This document shows positions 1-8,359 of a DNA stretch of 57,121 nt, in pieces (the stretch's first letter is position 1; the number at the start of each line of letters is the position of its first letter). This DNA is from an uncultured Lentisphaerota bacterium. Lineage in GTDB: Bacteria; Verrucomicrobiota; Kiritimatiellia; CAIQIC01. Under the pieces are notes generated by a model. It was not told the origin of the DNA, did no database searches, and saw nothing but the letters and a program-made list of their open reading frames with translations. Location: the NCBI GenBank assembly GCA_903912445.1, contig CAIWHP010000030.1:1-57121 (forward strand), given 5' to 3'. The position numbers and the translations under genes were made by a program.

Positions 1-969
1 CACGCCCGCGCCGTTGTGCGTCTGCTGGAACGCGGCCTCGTAGGCGGCAAGCGAGACATCGCCCGTCAGCGCGCGCAGCACGCGAATGCGGTCGGCGGTG
101 GCGGGGTGCGTGGAAAAGATGCTCGTGGATTCGCCGGCGGCGGCGAGCGGGTTGACGATAAACATCGGCGCGAGCGCGCGGCTGACCTCGAGCGTGCCGG
201 CCTGCGCGCCGGAGATCTTCACCAGCGCGGAGGCAAGGCCGGCGGGATAGCGCGTGAACAGCGCGCTGGAGGCGTCGGCCATGTATTCGCGGCGGCGCGA
301 GCAGGCAAAGTAGAGCAGCTGCGCGAGGATCGGCGCGAGGATCGCGAGCACCAGCGCGAGCACCATCATGAGCGCCGCGGCCTGGCCGCCGCCGCGCTCG
401 TTCGAGCTCCGCGAGCGCCCGCCGCCGAAGCGCATCCCGCGCAGGTAGAGATCGGCCAGCAGGATCACCGCGCCCACTGTGACGCCGGCCAGCGTCATAA
501 ACATCGTGTCGCGGTTCCGGATGTGCCCCAGCTCGTGGGCCACGACCCCCTGCAGCTCGTCGCGCGTCAGCCGCGCGAGCAGGCCGCTGGTCACCGCCAC
601 CGCCGCGCGCTCCGCCTTGAGGCCGACGGCGAACGCGTTGGGCGCGGGGTTGTCGATGATGTAGACCTTCGGCATCGCCGGCAGGCCGGCGGCGATCTTC
701 ATCTCCTCGACGACGTTGAACAGCTGCGGCGCGTCGTCGTGCGTCACCTCGCGCCCGCCGGCGGCGGCGAGCAGGATGCTTTCGCCCGCCGCGAGGTTGA
801 CCAGCAGCAGCACCATCCAGACGAGCATCGCCACGGCGACGCCGAAATAGCCGCCCGCCTCGCCCGCGACGCTCCAGCCGATGGCCAGGCCCAGCGCCGC
901 CAGCACCAGCGCCAGGATGACGATCAGCAGCGCGGACTTGCGGCGATTGGACTGGATCAGTTCCCACAT
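1..969 (-). CDS. htpX: M48 family metalloprotease, HtpX-like (3' end cut by window)
   Basis: Membrane-bound zinc protease of the HtpX type, which in other bacteria degrades damaged inner-membrane proteins. Read on the minus strand from the ATG at 969, the protein begins MWELIQSNRRKSALL and stays open to base 1 (323 residues, no stop), so the C-terminus lies outside the window. Visible features are two N-terminal membrane segments (about residues 12-32 and 38-58), the zinc motif HELGH after a stretch reading LTRDELQGVVA, a third hydrophobic segment, and the RRREYMAD stretch carrying the likely third zinc ligand Glu. It follows the LemA gene on the same strand after 140 nt, a pairing common in bacteria. 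The long plus-strand ORF over it is antisense shadow. Family assignment is confident; the symbol is by resemblance. Confidence 0.93.
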   Translation of the reverse strand, partial: MWELIQSNRRKSALLIVILALVLAALGLAIGWSVAGEAGGYFGVAVAMLVWMVLLLVNLAAGESILLAAAGGREVTHDDAPQLFNVVEEMKIAAGLPAMPKVYIIDNPAPNAFAVGLKAERAAVAVTSGLLARLTRDELQGVVAHELGHIRNRDTMFMTLAGVTVGAVILLADLYLRGMRFGGGRSRSSNERGGGQAAALMMVLALVLAILAPILAQLLYFACSRRREYMADASSALFTRYPAGLASALVKISGAQAGTLEVSRALAPMFIVNPLAAAGESTSIFSTHPATADRIRVLRALTGDVSLAAYEAAFQQTHNGAGV

Positions 970-1008
970 GGGCGGAAGCAATGGTGAATGGTAAAGGGAG
1001 GATGGTTC

Positions 1009-1105
1009 ATGGAGAAGGCCTGGGAATTAATGGTGGATGGAAGGTGACAAGCACAGCGGTTGTCAAACTCTGCACATCAACCCTCCACCCTTCCCCCTTC
1101 TCCAT
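1009..1105. repeat. Imperfect inverted repeat between lemA and htpX
   Basis: The gap between the two genes is rich in ATGG units on its left side. It contains ATGGAGAAGG at 1009-1018 and its exact reverse complement CCTTCTCCAT at 1096-1105, with further partial complementarity inside. It could fold in the lemA-htpX transcript. No T tract follows, so a terminator is not claimed. Confidence 0.4.
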
Positions 1106-1109
1106 TTAC

Positions 1110-1664
1110 TCAGAACTTCACCTGCGGCACTTCGCGCTGGGCGGCGTCCTGCAGCTCGAAAAACTCCGCCTTCTCGAAGTGGCCGACACCCGCGACGATA
1201 TTGGTCGGGATGGACTGGATCTTGGTGTTATAGGACATCACGCTGTCGTTGTAGAACTGGCGCGCGAAGCCGATCTTGTTTTCCGTCGAGGACAGCTCTT
1301 CCTGGACCGCGAGGAAGTTCTGGTTGGCCTTGAGGTCGGGATAGGCCTCGGCGATGGCGAAGAACTTGCTCAAGGCCGAGCCGAGCAAGCCTTCGGCCTG
1401 CGCCGCCTGGCCCGCGCCCTGCGCCTTCATGGCCGCGGCGCGCGCATTGGTCACCGCCTCCAGCGTGCCGCGCTCGTGCGTCACATAGCCCTTCGCGGTC
1501 TCGACCAGGTTCGGGATCAGGTCATGCCGGCGCTTGAGCTGCACATCGATCTGGGCCCAGGCGTTCTGCACCTGGTTGCGCCCGTTAACCAGCCCGTTGT
1601 AGGCGCCGACAAACCACAGGACCAACACCACGAGCACACCCAACAGAATCAACAACGGTATCAT
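1110..1664 (-). CDS. lemA: LemA family protein
   Basis: LemA family membrane protein of 184 residues. An N-terminal transmembrane helix (about residues 2-24) is followed by the family signature around GLVNGRNQVQNAWAQIDVQL and a long helical domain containing RRHDLIPNLVETAKGYV. The family is a four-helix bundle anchored by its N-terminus; its biochemical role is unsettled, but it is often encoded beside HtpX-type proteases, as here. The start ATG overlaps the stop of the upstream zinc-ribbon gene by 4 nt (ATGA), which indicates translational coupling. Length is normal for the family. Confidence 0.95.
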   Translation of the reverse strand: MIPLLILLGVLVVLVLWFVGAYNGLVNGRNQVQNAWAQIDVQLKRRHDLIPNLVETAKGYVTHERGTLEAVTNARAAAMKAQGAGQAAQAEGLLGSALSKFFAIAEAYPDLKANQNFLAVQEELSSTENKIGFARQFYNDSVMSYNTKIQSIPTNIVAGVGHFEKAEFFELQDAAQREVPQVKF

Positions 1665-2062
1665 GTCTTCTTCTCCTTCATCCGGTTTTGTTCATCACTA
1701 AAAAGTTCCCGCAGGTGCCGGATGACCGCGTCGGTCTCCGGCCGGCCCGCCTGCTCGCCCGCCAGCGCGAGCAGCTCGCCGCGGTCGAGCCAGAGGCCGT
1801 GGCGCGCGGGGCAGACATCCACCTCGACCGCCGAATGCGGAAACCGGCCCAAGTCCATCTTGCGCGGGCAACGCGGGCAGCGCCGCGCGCCCGACCGCGC
1901 CCCGGCGAGCGCGAGCTCCTCGGGCGGCTCCGGCACGCCGTGCAGCAGCAGCCCCAGCTCGCCCGCATCCAGCCACACGCCGCCGCAGTCCATACAATGG
2001 TCCAACTCGATCCCCTTGTACTCGAGGATCAGCATCGCCTGGTTGCACGCGGGACATTGCAT
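1661..2062 (-). CDS. zf-TFIIB-like zinc-ribbon protein
   Basis: A 133-residue protein with two zinc-binding units. The N-terminal one, CPACNQAM followed by HCMDCGGVWLDAGEL, matches the zf-TFIIB (TF_Zn_Ribbon) pattern of CxxC, CxxCGGxWLDxGEL. A second, divergent unit reads CPRCPRKMDL then CPARHGLWLDRGEL, so the protein looks like a tandem duplication of the ribbon. No signal peptide or membrane helix is visible. The ATG at 2062 is chosen because it begins directly at the zinc ribbon and lies 2 nt after the upstream stop; the much longer in-frame extension is spurious. The function of such proteins is not known. The operon context is membrane quality control (LemA, HtpX). Confidence 0.85.
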   Translation of the reverse strand: MQCPACNQAMLILEYKGIELDHCMDCGGVWLDAGELGLLLHGVPEPPEELALAGARSGARRCPRCPRKMDLGRFPHSAVEVDVCPARHGLWLDRGELLALAGEQAGRPETDAVIRHLRELFSDEQNRMKEKKT

Positions 2063-2064
2063 CG

Positions 2065-2253
2065 TCAGCCCTCGCTGCGCCGGCGCAGCCGCAGCCCCAC
2101 CATGAGCAGCATCGCGACCACAAAGCAGGCGAAAGATACACCCACCAGCCCATACATCCAGTCGCGCAGTCCCGGCCCGCCCAGGTAGCACACCAAGGCG
2201 CCCGTGCCCGCCGCATAGCTCAGGATGCGGAAAGCGTAATAGATGAACTTCAT
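2065..2253 (-). CDS. Small two-helix membrane protein
   Basis: A 62-residue hydrophobic protein with two predicted membrane helices (about residues 5-25 and 32-53) and a basic C-terminus RLRRRSEG, which by the positive-inside rule should face the cytoplasm. I do not recognise a family. It is the first gene of the minus-strand set leading to the zinc-ribbon protein, LemA and HtpX, with only 2 nt to the next start. A TAAAAT hexamer lies 8 nt upstream of its ATG on the minus strand, which would give an almost leaderless transcript, although no good -35 is visible. Confidence 0.7.
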   Translation of the reverse strand: MKFIYYAFRILSYAAGTGALVCYLGGPGLRDWMYGLVGVSFACFVVAMLLMVGLRLRRRSEG

Positions 2254-2435
2254 CGCAGGGCATTTTAGCCGATGCCGGCGGGAAAGCCACAGATTTCAGG
2301 CCCCGGCGCGCTTGTGTCCCGGCCGGCCCAAGGGTGCCCGTCCGCAAGAAAACATTGCTTTCCGAGGCTGCGTTGTTACGCTGTTTTTCATTCCGACCGC
2401 GGGTGGAGCGCCCGCCTGCCGGGGAACTTGCGCAC

Positions 2436-3707
2436 ATGAAAATTGAACTGTCTCTCAGCCGTAAGATCGCCCTCGGTTTCATGATGGGCGTGATGATCCT
2501 GATTTTCGTCGGCATTGTTTCCTATTACGGCATCCGGGAGTTCACCCGGTCAGCGGCTGTTGTCACCCAGTCTCATCGTGTCATGACCACCATTCAGGAG
2601 ACGCTGGGCGACGTGGTGAGCGCAGAGAGCGAAGTGCGCGGTTTTATCATCACAGGCGACGAGCGCTATCTGACGCTCTATAAGGTGGCCCTCGACGAGG
2701 TGGAAAACGACCTCGTCCGGTTGCGTAACTTGGTCACGGATGTGACGATTCATGCGCGGCTCGACAACCTTGAGCGCCTGACACGGGATCGGCTGGACCG
2801 GCTCAAGAAGACCGTGACCATCCGAAGGTTGGAAGGCCTCGAGGGGGCGGTGGTCGCCGCGGGACCCGGCAAGAAGCTGATGGACGAACTCCGCACGGTG
2901 ATCTATGGCATCGAGGACATTGAAAACCAACTGGTCAGCAAGCGCGAGCAGGAAACCCGGTCCCTGGCCCTGCGCGTGACGTTGGTGATCGTGCTCGGCA
3001 GCCTGTTCGCCATCCTGCTGGCCGCGTTCAGCACGGTGGTGCTGTCGGTGGACGTGGCGCACCGGGAGCGGCTGGAGCGGGAGGTGCTGGAGATCAGCGA
3101 GCGCGAGCAGCGGCGCATCGGGCAGGACCTGCACGACGGCGTGTGCCAGCACCTGACCGGCATTGCGCTGCTGTGCCGCAGCCTCCAGCAAAAGTTGACG
3201 GACCGGCTGGCCCCCGAAGCGTCCGAGGCCGTACGCATCACCGGCCTAATCAACGAAGGCATCGAGCAGACGCGGCGCGTGACCCACGGCCTCCACCCGG
3301 TGGCCAACGAACCGTCCGGCTTGATGGTGGCGCTGCAGGAACTGGCCAATGGCGTGCATGCGTCCGATCAGCTGGACTGCCAGTTCGAGTGCCCCGAGCC
3401 GGTGCTCATCCCGGATCAGATCGCGGCGACGCATCTCTACCGCATCGCCCAGGAGGCTGTGCAGAACGCCATCCGCCACGCCAAGCCGACGGCGCTCACC
3501 CTCCGCCTGGAGTCCACCGAGGCAGCCAGCACGCTGACCATCACCGACGATGGCTGCGGCCTGCCGCCCCAGCGGACGGGCGCGGGGCTGGGTCTCGAGA
3601 TCATGAACTACCGCGCAAGCACCATCGGGGCCAAGCTCGCGGTCGGGCCAGGTGCGGAACGCGGCACCGTGGTGTGTTGCGTCCTGCCTAGGGATGCACT
3701 CGCCTGA
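2436..3707 (+). CDS. Sensor histidine kinase, NarL-type (HisKA_3), CHASE3-like sensor
   Basis: A 423-residue two-component kinase. Transmembrane helices lie at about 12-32 and 178-204 and flank an extracytoplasmic helical domain resembling CHASE3 (VSAESEVRGFIITGDERY). The dimerisation/phosphotransfer segment is of the HisKA_3 class: EREQRRIGQDLHDGVCQH, with the phosphoacceptor His at about 233. The HATPase domain shows AQEAVQNAIRHA (N box) and DDGCGLP with GAGLGLEIM (G boxes). Such kinases pair with LuxR-type response regulators, and one starts 15 nt downstream. The ATG at 2436 is chosen because the membrane helix follows at once and GGGGA lies about 10 nt upstream; an upstream in-frame start adds 34 unlikely residues. 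TTGCTT-N16-TACGCT upstream is a possible promoter. Confidence 0.93.
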   Translation: MKIELSLSRKIALGFMMGVMILIFVGIVSYYGIREFTRSAAVVTQSHRVMTTIQETLGDVVSAESEVRGFIITGDERYLTLYKVALDEVENDLVRLRNLVTDVTIHARLDNLERLTRDRLDRLKKTVTIRRLEGLEGAVVAAGPGKKLMDELRTVIYGIEDIENQLVSKREQETRSLALRVTLVIVLGSLFAILLAAFSTVVLSVDVAHRERLEREVLEISEREQRRIGQDLHDGVCQHLTGIALLCRSLQQKLTDRLAPEASEAVRITGLINEGIEQTRRVTHGLHPVANEPSGLMVALQELANGVHASDQLDCQFECPEPVLIPDQIAATHLYRIAQEAVQNAIRHAKPTALTLRLESTEAASTLTITDDGCGLPPQRTGAGLGLEIMNYRASTIGAKLAVGPGAERGTVVCCVLPRDALA

Positions 3708-3722
3708 GCAAGGACAGGCGTC

Positions 3723-4397
3723 ATGGCCGGAAAAAATCCAAAACCTAAAAAACGCATCTTGCTGGTGGACGACCACCCGCTGCTGCGGGAAGGCATCGCG
3801 CAGCTCGTCAACGAGCAGCCCGACCTGCAGGTGTGCGGCGAAGCGGAGGACCGCGCCGGGGCGCTGGCGCTCCTGGAGGGCGCGCGTCCCGACCTGGCGG
3901 TGGTGGATCTCTCGCTCAAGGACCAGAGCGGGCTGGAACTGATCAAGGATTTCAAGATACGCGCGCCCGGCCTGCTGGTCCTGGTGCTTTCCATGCACGA
4001 CGAATCGCTCTACGCCGAGCGCGCCTTGCGCGCCGGAGCTCGCGGCTACATCATGAAGCGCGAGGCTTCGCACAAGGTGCTGGACGCCATCCGCCGCATC
4101 CTCGCCGGCGACATCTTTGTCAGCGACAAGATCGTGGCCGGTATCCTCAACAAGGTCAGCGGGCAACCACCCGCCTCCACGCCGGCTGCGCTGGCGGCCC
4201 TGAGCGACCGGGAGCTGGAAGTGCTGCTGTTGATCGGCAAGGGCTATGGCTCGCAGCAGATCGCCAGCCAGCTCCACATCAGCGTCAAGACGGTCGAGAC
4301 GCACCGGGCCAACATCAAGCTCAAGCTCAAGTTCGCCTCGGGCGGCGAGCTGCTCCAGTTCGCCATCCGCTGGACCCACGAACGGGGCGCCAGCTAG
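3723..4397 (+). CDS. LuxR/NarL family response regulator
   Basis: A 224-residue transcription factor. The N-terminal receiver (about 11-130) has the acidic pocket DD at 16-17, the phosphoacceptor D62 within DLAVVDLSL, and the conserved Lys at 112 in GYIMK. The C-terminal LuxR-type helix-turn-helix contains LSDRELEVLLLIGKGYGSQQ and SVKTVETHRANIK. It lies 15 nt after the kinase stop and is its likely partner. Its receiver is strikingly similar to that of the receiver-glycosyltransferase fusion at 4962, sharing SLKD, SMH(D/E)E, YAERALRAGA and GYIMK. This points to a recent duplication and a shared kinase. Confidence 0.95.
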   Translation: MAGKNPKPKKRILLVDDHPLLREGIAQLVNEQPDLQVCGEAEDRAGALALLEGARPDLAVVDLSLKDQSGLELIKDFKIRAPGLLVLVLSMHDESLYAERALRAGARGYIMKREASHKVLDAIRRILAGDIFVSDKIVAGILNKVSGQPPASTPAALAALSDRELEVLLLIGKGYGSQQIASQLHISVKTVETHRANIKLKLKFASGGELLQFAIRWTHERGAS

Positions 4398-4512
4398 GCC
4401 CGGCCCCGCGGCCGGCATGGCCACCCTAGGCCCCCTCGGGGCAATCCCTGATACACGACGCGGGCCGGCACCGATGGCGCCCGGAGCCTGTCCGCGCTAG
4501 GGTGCCGCCGTC

Positions 4513-4965
4513 ATGCCGAAAGCAACACACAGGATGAGCGCAGGCGCGGCGGCGGCGCGCCCGCACATGCCCGCGGGCCAGCGCACAGGTTCCGTGGTGC
4601 AGGGCTACAAAGTGGCCTTGGAACGCATGGTCATCGCCAACCCGATGGGGTTGGACCTCCGTTGCGCAGCGCTGCTGGCACAAGGCACGCTGCCTTTTGC
4701 GGCCGTCATCGAGGTGGAATATGCCGGCCGGCGGGCGGACGGCAAAGACGTCCGGGCCCTGCTGGAGCTGGATGCGCCCTGCCAGGGGGTCGTGACCGTG
4801 AGCGCGTATGGCCGCGATGCCTACCCGGCGCTCCAAACCATCCGCGCGTTGTGCTATGCCACCGGCCCGGCCGGCGCGCTGGCGGCGCCGACCGCGGCCG
4901 GCCCCGGCGTCATGGCGCAAACCCCGGCCGCCCGTACAGCGTTGAACGAAGAGGTCCCCACATGA
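4513..4965 (+). CDS. HPr-like fold protein with both phosphosites replaced by Asp
   Basis: A 150-residue protein. Residues about 32-115 align by eye with the PTS phosphocarrier HPr: MVIANPMGLDLRCAALLA matches the HPr strand/loop TITAPNGLHTRPAAQFV, and AGRRADGKDVRALLEL matches the segment around Ser46. The catalytic His15 position is Asp here (D48), the regulatory Ser46 position is also Asp (D79), and the Arg of the active-site loop is kept (R50). It therefore cannot act as a normal phosphocarrier. The N-terminal 30 residues and the Ala/Gly/Pro-rich C-terminus look disordered. Its stop overlaps the next start (ATGA), tying it to the receiver-glycosyltransferase gene. The HPr assignment is my alignment, not a search result. 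Confidence 0.75.
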   Translation: MPKATHRMSAGAAAARPHMPAGQRTGSVVQGYKVALERMVIANPMGLDLRCAALLAQGTLPFAAVIEVEYAGRRADGKDVRALLELDAPCQGVVTVSAYGRDAYPALQTIRALCYATGPAGALAAPTAAGPGVMAQTPAARTALNEEVPT

Positions 4966-6443
4966 TGCCGCAACCCGCCACCGCACTCCCCCGCAAAAAA
5001 GTTTTCCTGGTGGATGATCACCCGCTGGTCCGCATGGGCCTCACCAACATCATCAACCAGGAAGAGGATCTCACGGTGTGCGGCGAAACGGATGGCGAGG
5101 ACAACGTGCTGCAGCTGGCGCAGGGGCTGCGCCCCGATATCGCAGTGGTGGATTGGTCGCTCAAGGACAAGGATGCCACGGACATCATCGCCACCTTCCG
5201 CCAACACCTCCCCCAGATGCCGGTCCTGGTGCTTTCCATGCACGAGGAGCTGTTCTACGCGGAGCGGGCGTTGCGCGCGGGCGCCGATGGCTACATCATG
5301 AAGCAGGAGGCCACCGAGAAGATCATCGAGGCCGTCCGCACCGTGATCGCCGGCCATCCCTTTCTCAGCAGCCGCATGGCCCAGGCGACCAACGGCGAGA
5401 CCCGCGAATGGGCCGAGGGGCGCCATGCCGCGCATCCTGTTCCGGACGCTATCGCACACGCCGCGGAGCGCGCCATGCCGGCCCGCCCGCCGCCGGGGCC
5501 GCACCAAGCCGCCCTGCGGCTGTCCATTGTGATCCCGGTCTACAATTCCGAAACGACCATCGGGAAGCTGTGCGATCAACTGATTCGCGAGCTCAGCCCG
5601 TTCTATCAATTGCAGGTGGTCCTGGTGGACGACAACAGCAGCGACCGCTCGGCCGAGACGTGCCAGAAGCTCCACGAACGGTATCCGGAGCGGGTGGACT
5701 GCCTTGTCCTGTCGCGGAATTTCGGGGAACACAATGCCGTCATGGCCGGCCTGAATTGTGCCGACGGCGATTACTGCGTCATCATGGACGACGACTTCCA
5801 GAATCCGCCTTCCGAAGTGCGCAAGCTCGTCACCGAGATCGCCCACGGGCACGACGTGGTCTATGTCCGCTATGAGTCCAAACGGCATTCCCCATACCGG
5901 AACCTGGGCAGCCGGATGCACAATTGGATGGCCACCCGCGCGCTCGGCAAACCGGCGGATTTGTACCTGTCGAGCTTCAAGGTCATCTCGCGTTTCCTCA
6001 TGCAGGAAATCGTGCGCTACACGGGCCCCGATCCCTATATTGACGCCATCATCCTGCGGACCACCCGCAAAATTGGCGTGATCACCTCGCGGCACGAACC
6101 ACGCCACGGCGGCAAATCGGGCTACACCTTTCGCAAATTGGTCGCCCTCTGGGGCAACATGATCGTGTCCTTCTCGCTCTTTCCCCTGCGCCTGCTGGGC
6201 GCGTTGGGCGCCATCATGCTGCTGCTGGGCACCGGCTTCGGAATCATTACGTTCGCCGCCCTGCTGGTGCCAGGCTGGCAGGATCCCGACAGCCTCGAGC
6301 GCCTGAACGCCATCAACTGGTTCTTCCGCGGGATCACGTTGGTTGCGGTGGGCATTGTCGGCGAATACGTCGGCCGGATCTACATGCACCTCAATCGCGA
6401 TCCGCAGTTCATCATCCGCAGCATCACCCGCCACCGCCTGTGA
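4962..6443 (+). CDS. Receiver domain fused to GT2 (GtrB/DPM1-like) glycosyltransferase
   Basis: A continuous 493-residue ORF joining two normally separate modules. Residues about 12-135 form a CheY-like receiver with DD at 18-19, phosphoacceptor D64 and K114. A roughly 50-residue Pro/Ala-rich linker follows. From about 186 comes a family 2 glycosyltransferase: LRLSIVIPVYNSE, VVLVDDNSSD, then VIMDDDFQNPP as the metal-binding acidic motif. Two C-terminal membrane helices and the ending VGEYVGRIYMHL are typical of polyprenyl-phosphate glycosyltransferases such as GtrB. The likely reaction is transfer of a sugar from a nucleotide sugar to a lipid phosphate at the inner membrane. The ATG at 4962 overlaps the upstream stop. 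An internal ATG at 5475 with GGAG 6 nt upstream could also give a free GT2. Its 3' end overlaps the next start (GTGA). Confidence 0.9.
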   Translation: MMPQPATALPRKKVFLVDDHPLVRMGLTNIINQEEDLTVCGETDGEDNVLQLAQGLRPDIAVVDWSLKDKDATDIIATFRQHLPQMPVLVLSMHEELFYAERALRAGADGYIMKQEATEKIIEAVRTVIAGHPFLSSRMAQATNGETREWAEGRHAAHPVPDAIAHAAERAMPARPPPGPHQAALRLSIVIPVYNSETTIGKLCDQLIRELSPFYQLQVVLVDDNSSDRSAETCQKLHERYPERVDCLVLSRNFGEHNAVMAGLNCADGDYCVIMDDDFQNPPSEVRKLVTEIAHGHDVVYVRYESKRHSPYRNLGSRMHNWMATRALGKPADLYLSSFKVISRFLMQEIVRYTGPDPYIDAIILRTTRKIGVITSRHEPRHGGKSGYTFRKLVALWGNMIVSFSLFPLRLLGALGAIMLLLGTGFGIITFAALLVPGWQDPDSLERLNAINWFFRGITLVAVGIVGEYVGRIYMHLNRDPQFIIRSITRHRL

Positions 6444-8335
6444 GCCAGATGCACCCCGAAACGGACAACCCTATTGCCGTCGCGCCCGGCACCCCGCCCC
6501 TGCCCGTCCGCGGCCGTTTCCGGGCGGTCGCCGTGCTCCTCATCCTCGCCCTCGGCCTGTTGCTCTATGGCCATACCCTGCCCTTCCCCTTTGTCTTCGA
6601 TGACTATATCTACCTGGTGGACAACCCGCTGATGAAGGACCTCCGCAGCTTTATCTGGATGGGCGACTTCACGATGTTTGCCAATTACTCCAAGAATTTG
6701 GGACTCGACCCCGACCTCTCCACCAACCTGATCCTGCGGCCTGTCACCTATCTCACCTTCTACCTCAATTACTTTCTGGACGGCATGAATCCGCGCGGCT
6801 TCCGGGCGGTGAACATCGCGATCCACTGCGCCAACGCCCTGCTGCTGTTCTTCACGGTGGCGCGGATCCTCCGCACCTCCCGCAAACGCGGCGCGCTGCC
6901 GGCCAACTCGCCGGAGTTCATCGGGCTCTCCACCGCCCTCCTGTTCCTGGCGCACCCGTTGCAGATCGAGTCCGTCACCTATGTCGTCCAGCGCTTCACC
7001 TCGCTGGCCACGTTGTTCTACCTCGCGACGGTACTGACGTTCTTGCGGGCCAACGACACGGAGGACAGGCGGGCGGCGCGCCGGTGGCGGGTGTTTTCGG
7101 TCGCCTGCCTCATCGTCGGGATGTTCGCGAAGGAATTCCTCTTCACGGCGCCCTTCCTGTTGCTGCTGATGGACTGGCTCGTGATGGGGACGCCGTTGAA
7201 AAACGCCGCGCGCCGCATCTGGCCCTATGCCTGCTGTCTCCCCATCATCCCCACCCTGATCCTGTTCACGGCGTGGGCCCAGAACCTCGGCCACGCGAGC
7301 CTCTCGGCCGCCTTCAACATCACCAACGGCGCCGGTTATCCGCAATATCAATACGCACTGACACAATTGAGCGTCGTCCTGACTTACCTGCGGCTGATTT
7401 TCATCCCGCGGGGGCTCAATCTGGACTGGGATTATCCGCTCACCACCTCGCTGCTGGACACCCCCGCCCTCCTGTCGGTTGCGCTGATCGCCGGCATCCT
7501 GGGCGGCCTCGCATACTGGTACCGGCGCTACGGACAGGACGTGCGCCAGGCCCTGCTGGGCTACGGCGTCCTCTGGTTTTTCATGACGGTCGCGATCGAC
7601 TCCAGCATCATCCCCCTGCCCGACCTGCTGGCGGAGCACCGCTCCTATCTGCCGTCCATCGGCATCCTGTGCGCGCTGGCCTGCGGCGCAGATCTGTTGC
7701 GGACCACCTTCAACCAGCGCCGCAAGGCCAGTTACATCATCCCCACCCTGATGGGGGTCTGGATTCTGGGGCTGGCCACGGCCACCCAGATGCGCCATCA
7801 GGTCTGGCATTCGCGGATCAGCATCTGGAAGGACGCCGCGGCCAAAAGTCCGCACAAATTCCGGCCCCTGCTCAACCTGGGCACCTCCTATTTTGAACAC
7901 GGTCAACCCCAGGAGGCCGCCGCCTGCATCCGGAAAGCCATCCCGCTGCTGCCCCAATGTTTTGTGGCCTATCGGAACCTGGGCTGCGTGGAAAACTCGT
8001 TGGGCCGGCATCGCGAAGCCCTCGAAGCCTTGCGGATCGGGCTGGGGCTGGCGCCCGATGATTATGAACAGCTCATGGAGTTGGGCAAAGCCTATGCCGG
8101 CTTGGGCGACCTGCCGCAAAGTGCGGCAGCCTTCAAGAAAGTCATCAGCCTCCGCCCCGCCCACCGGCCGGCCTATCTCGCGCTGGGCGCCGTCTACATC
8201 AAGCAGCAACAGTTCGACCAGGCGCTGGAGCAGATGAAACTCGCGCACGGGCTGCAACCGCTGGAACCGCCCCAGCGCCAGCTCTTCGACCATATCGCCC
8301 AGCTGGCCGCACAGCGCCGGCAGCAGGCCCCCTGA
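6440..8335 (+). CDS. TMTC-like multi-pass GT-C membrane protein with C-terminal TPRs
   Basis: A 631-residue protein with about ten hydrophobic helices in residues 28-460, followed by TPR repeats from about 470 to 600 (LLNLGTSYFEHGQPQEAAA, AYRNLGCVENSLGRHREAL, LMELGKAYAGLGDLPQSAA, AYLALGAVYIKQQQFDQAL). An acidic DD pair at 54-55 in the first loop (FVFDDYIYLVDNP) is the usual site of GT-C enzymes that use lipid-linked sugars. The layout resembles the TMTC/O-mannosyltransferase group. It probably uses the lipid-linked sugar made by the upstream GT2 to glycosylate an exported acceptor; that pairing is inference. The GTG start at 6440 overlaps the previous stop as GTGA; an ATG at 6449 is the alternative. 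Confidence 0.87.
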   Translation: MSQMHPETDNPIAVAPGTPPLPVRGRFRAVAVLLILALGLLLYGHTLPFPFVFDDYIYLVDNPLMKDLRSFIWMGDFTMFANYSKNLGLDPDLSTNLILRPVTYLTFYLNYFLDGMNPRGFRAVNIAIHCANALLLFFTVARILRTSRKRGALPANSPEFIGLSTALLFLAHPLQIESVTYVVQRFTSLATLFYLATVLTFLRANDTEDRRAARRWRVFSVACLIVGMFAKEFLFTAPFLLLLMDWLVMGTPLKNAARRIWPYACCLPIIPTLILFTAWAQNLGHASLSAAFNITNGAGYPQYQYALTQLSVVLTYLRLIFIPRGLNLDWDYPLTTSLLDTPALLSVALIAGILGGLAYWYRRYGQDVRQALLGYGVLWFFMTVAIDSSIIPLPDLLAEHRSYLPSIGILCALACGADLLRTTFNQRRKASYIIPTLMGVWILGLATATQMRHQVWHSRISIWKDAAAKSPHKFRPLLNLGTSYFEHGQPQEAAACIRKAIPLLPQCFVAYRNLGCVENSLGRHREALEALRIGLGLAPDDYEQLMELGKAYAGLGDLPQSAAAFKKVISLRPAHRPAYLALGAVYIKQQQFDQALEQMKLAHGLQPLEPPQRQLFDHIAQLAAQRRQQAP

Positions 8336-8359
8336 CGCCCACCGCCCCACGCGCGACAA

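Noticed and set aside
16-987. 323-aa plus-strand ORF
   Set aside because: Antisense to the M48 protease; composition is Arg/Ala/Gly-rich with no domain, typical of a high-GC shadow frame.
4398-4512. GC-rich hairpin and TAGGGT -10 candidate before the HPr-like gene
   Set aside because: CCGGCC/GGCCGG pairing is expected by chance at this GC content, and the -35 (TGGCGC) is too weak to call a promoter.
5475-6443. Separate GT2 gene starting at the internal ATG
   Set aside because: GGAG lies upstream, so a second product is possible, but the frame is continuous with the receiver and no stop separates them; the fusion is the simpler reading.
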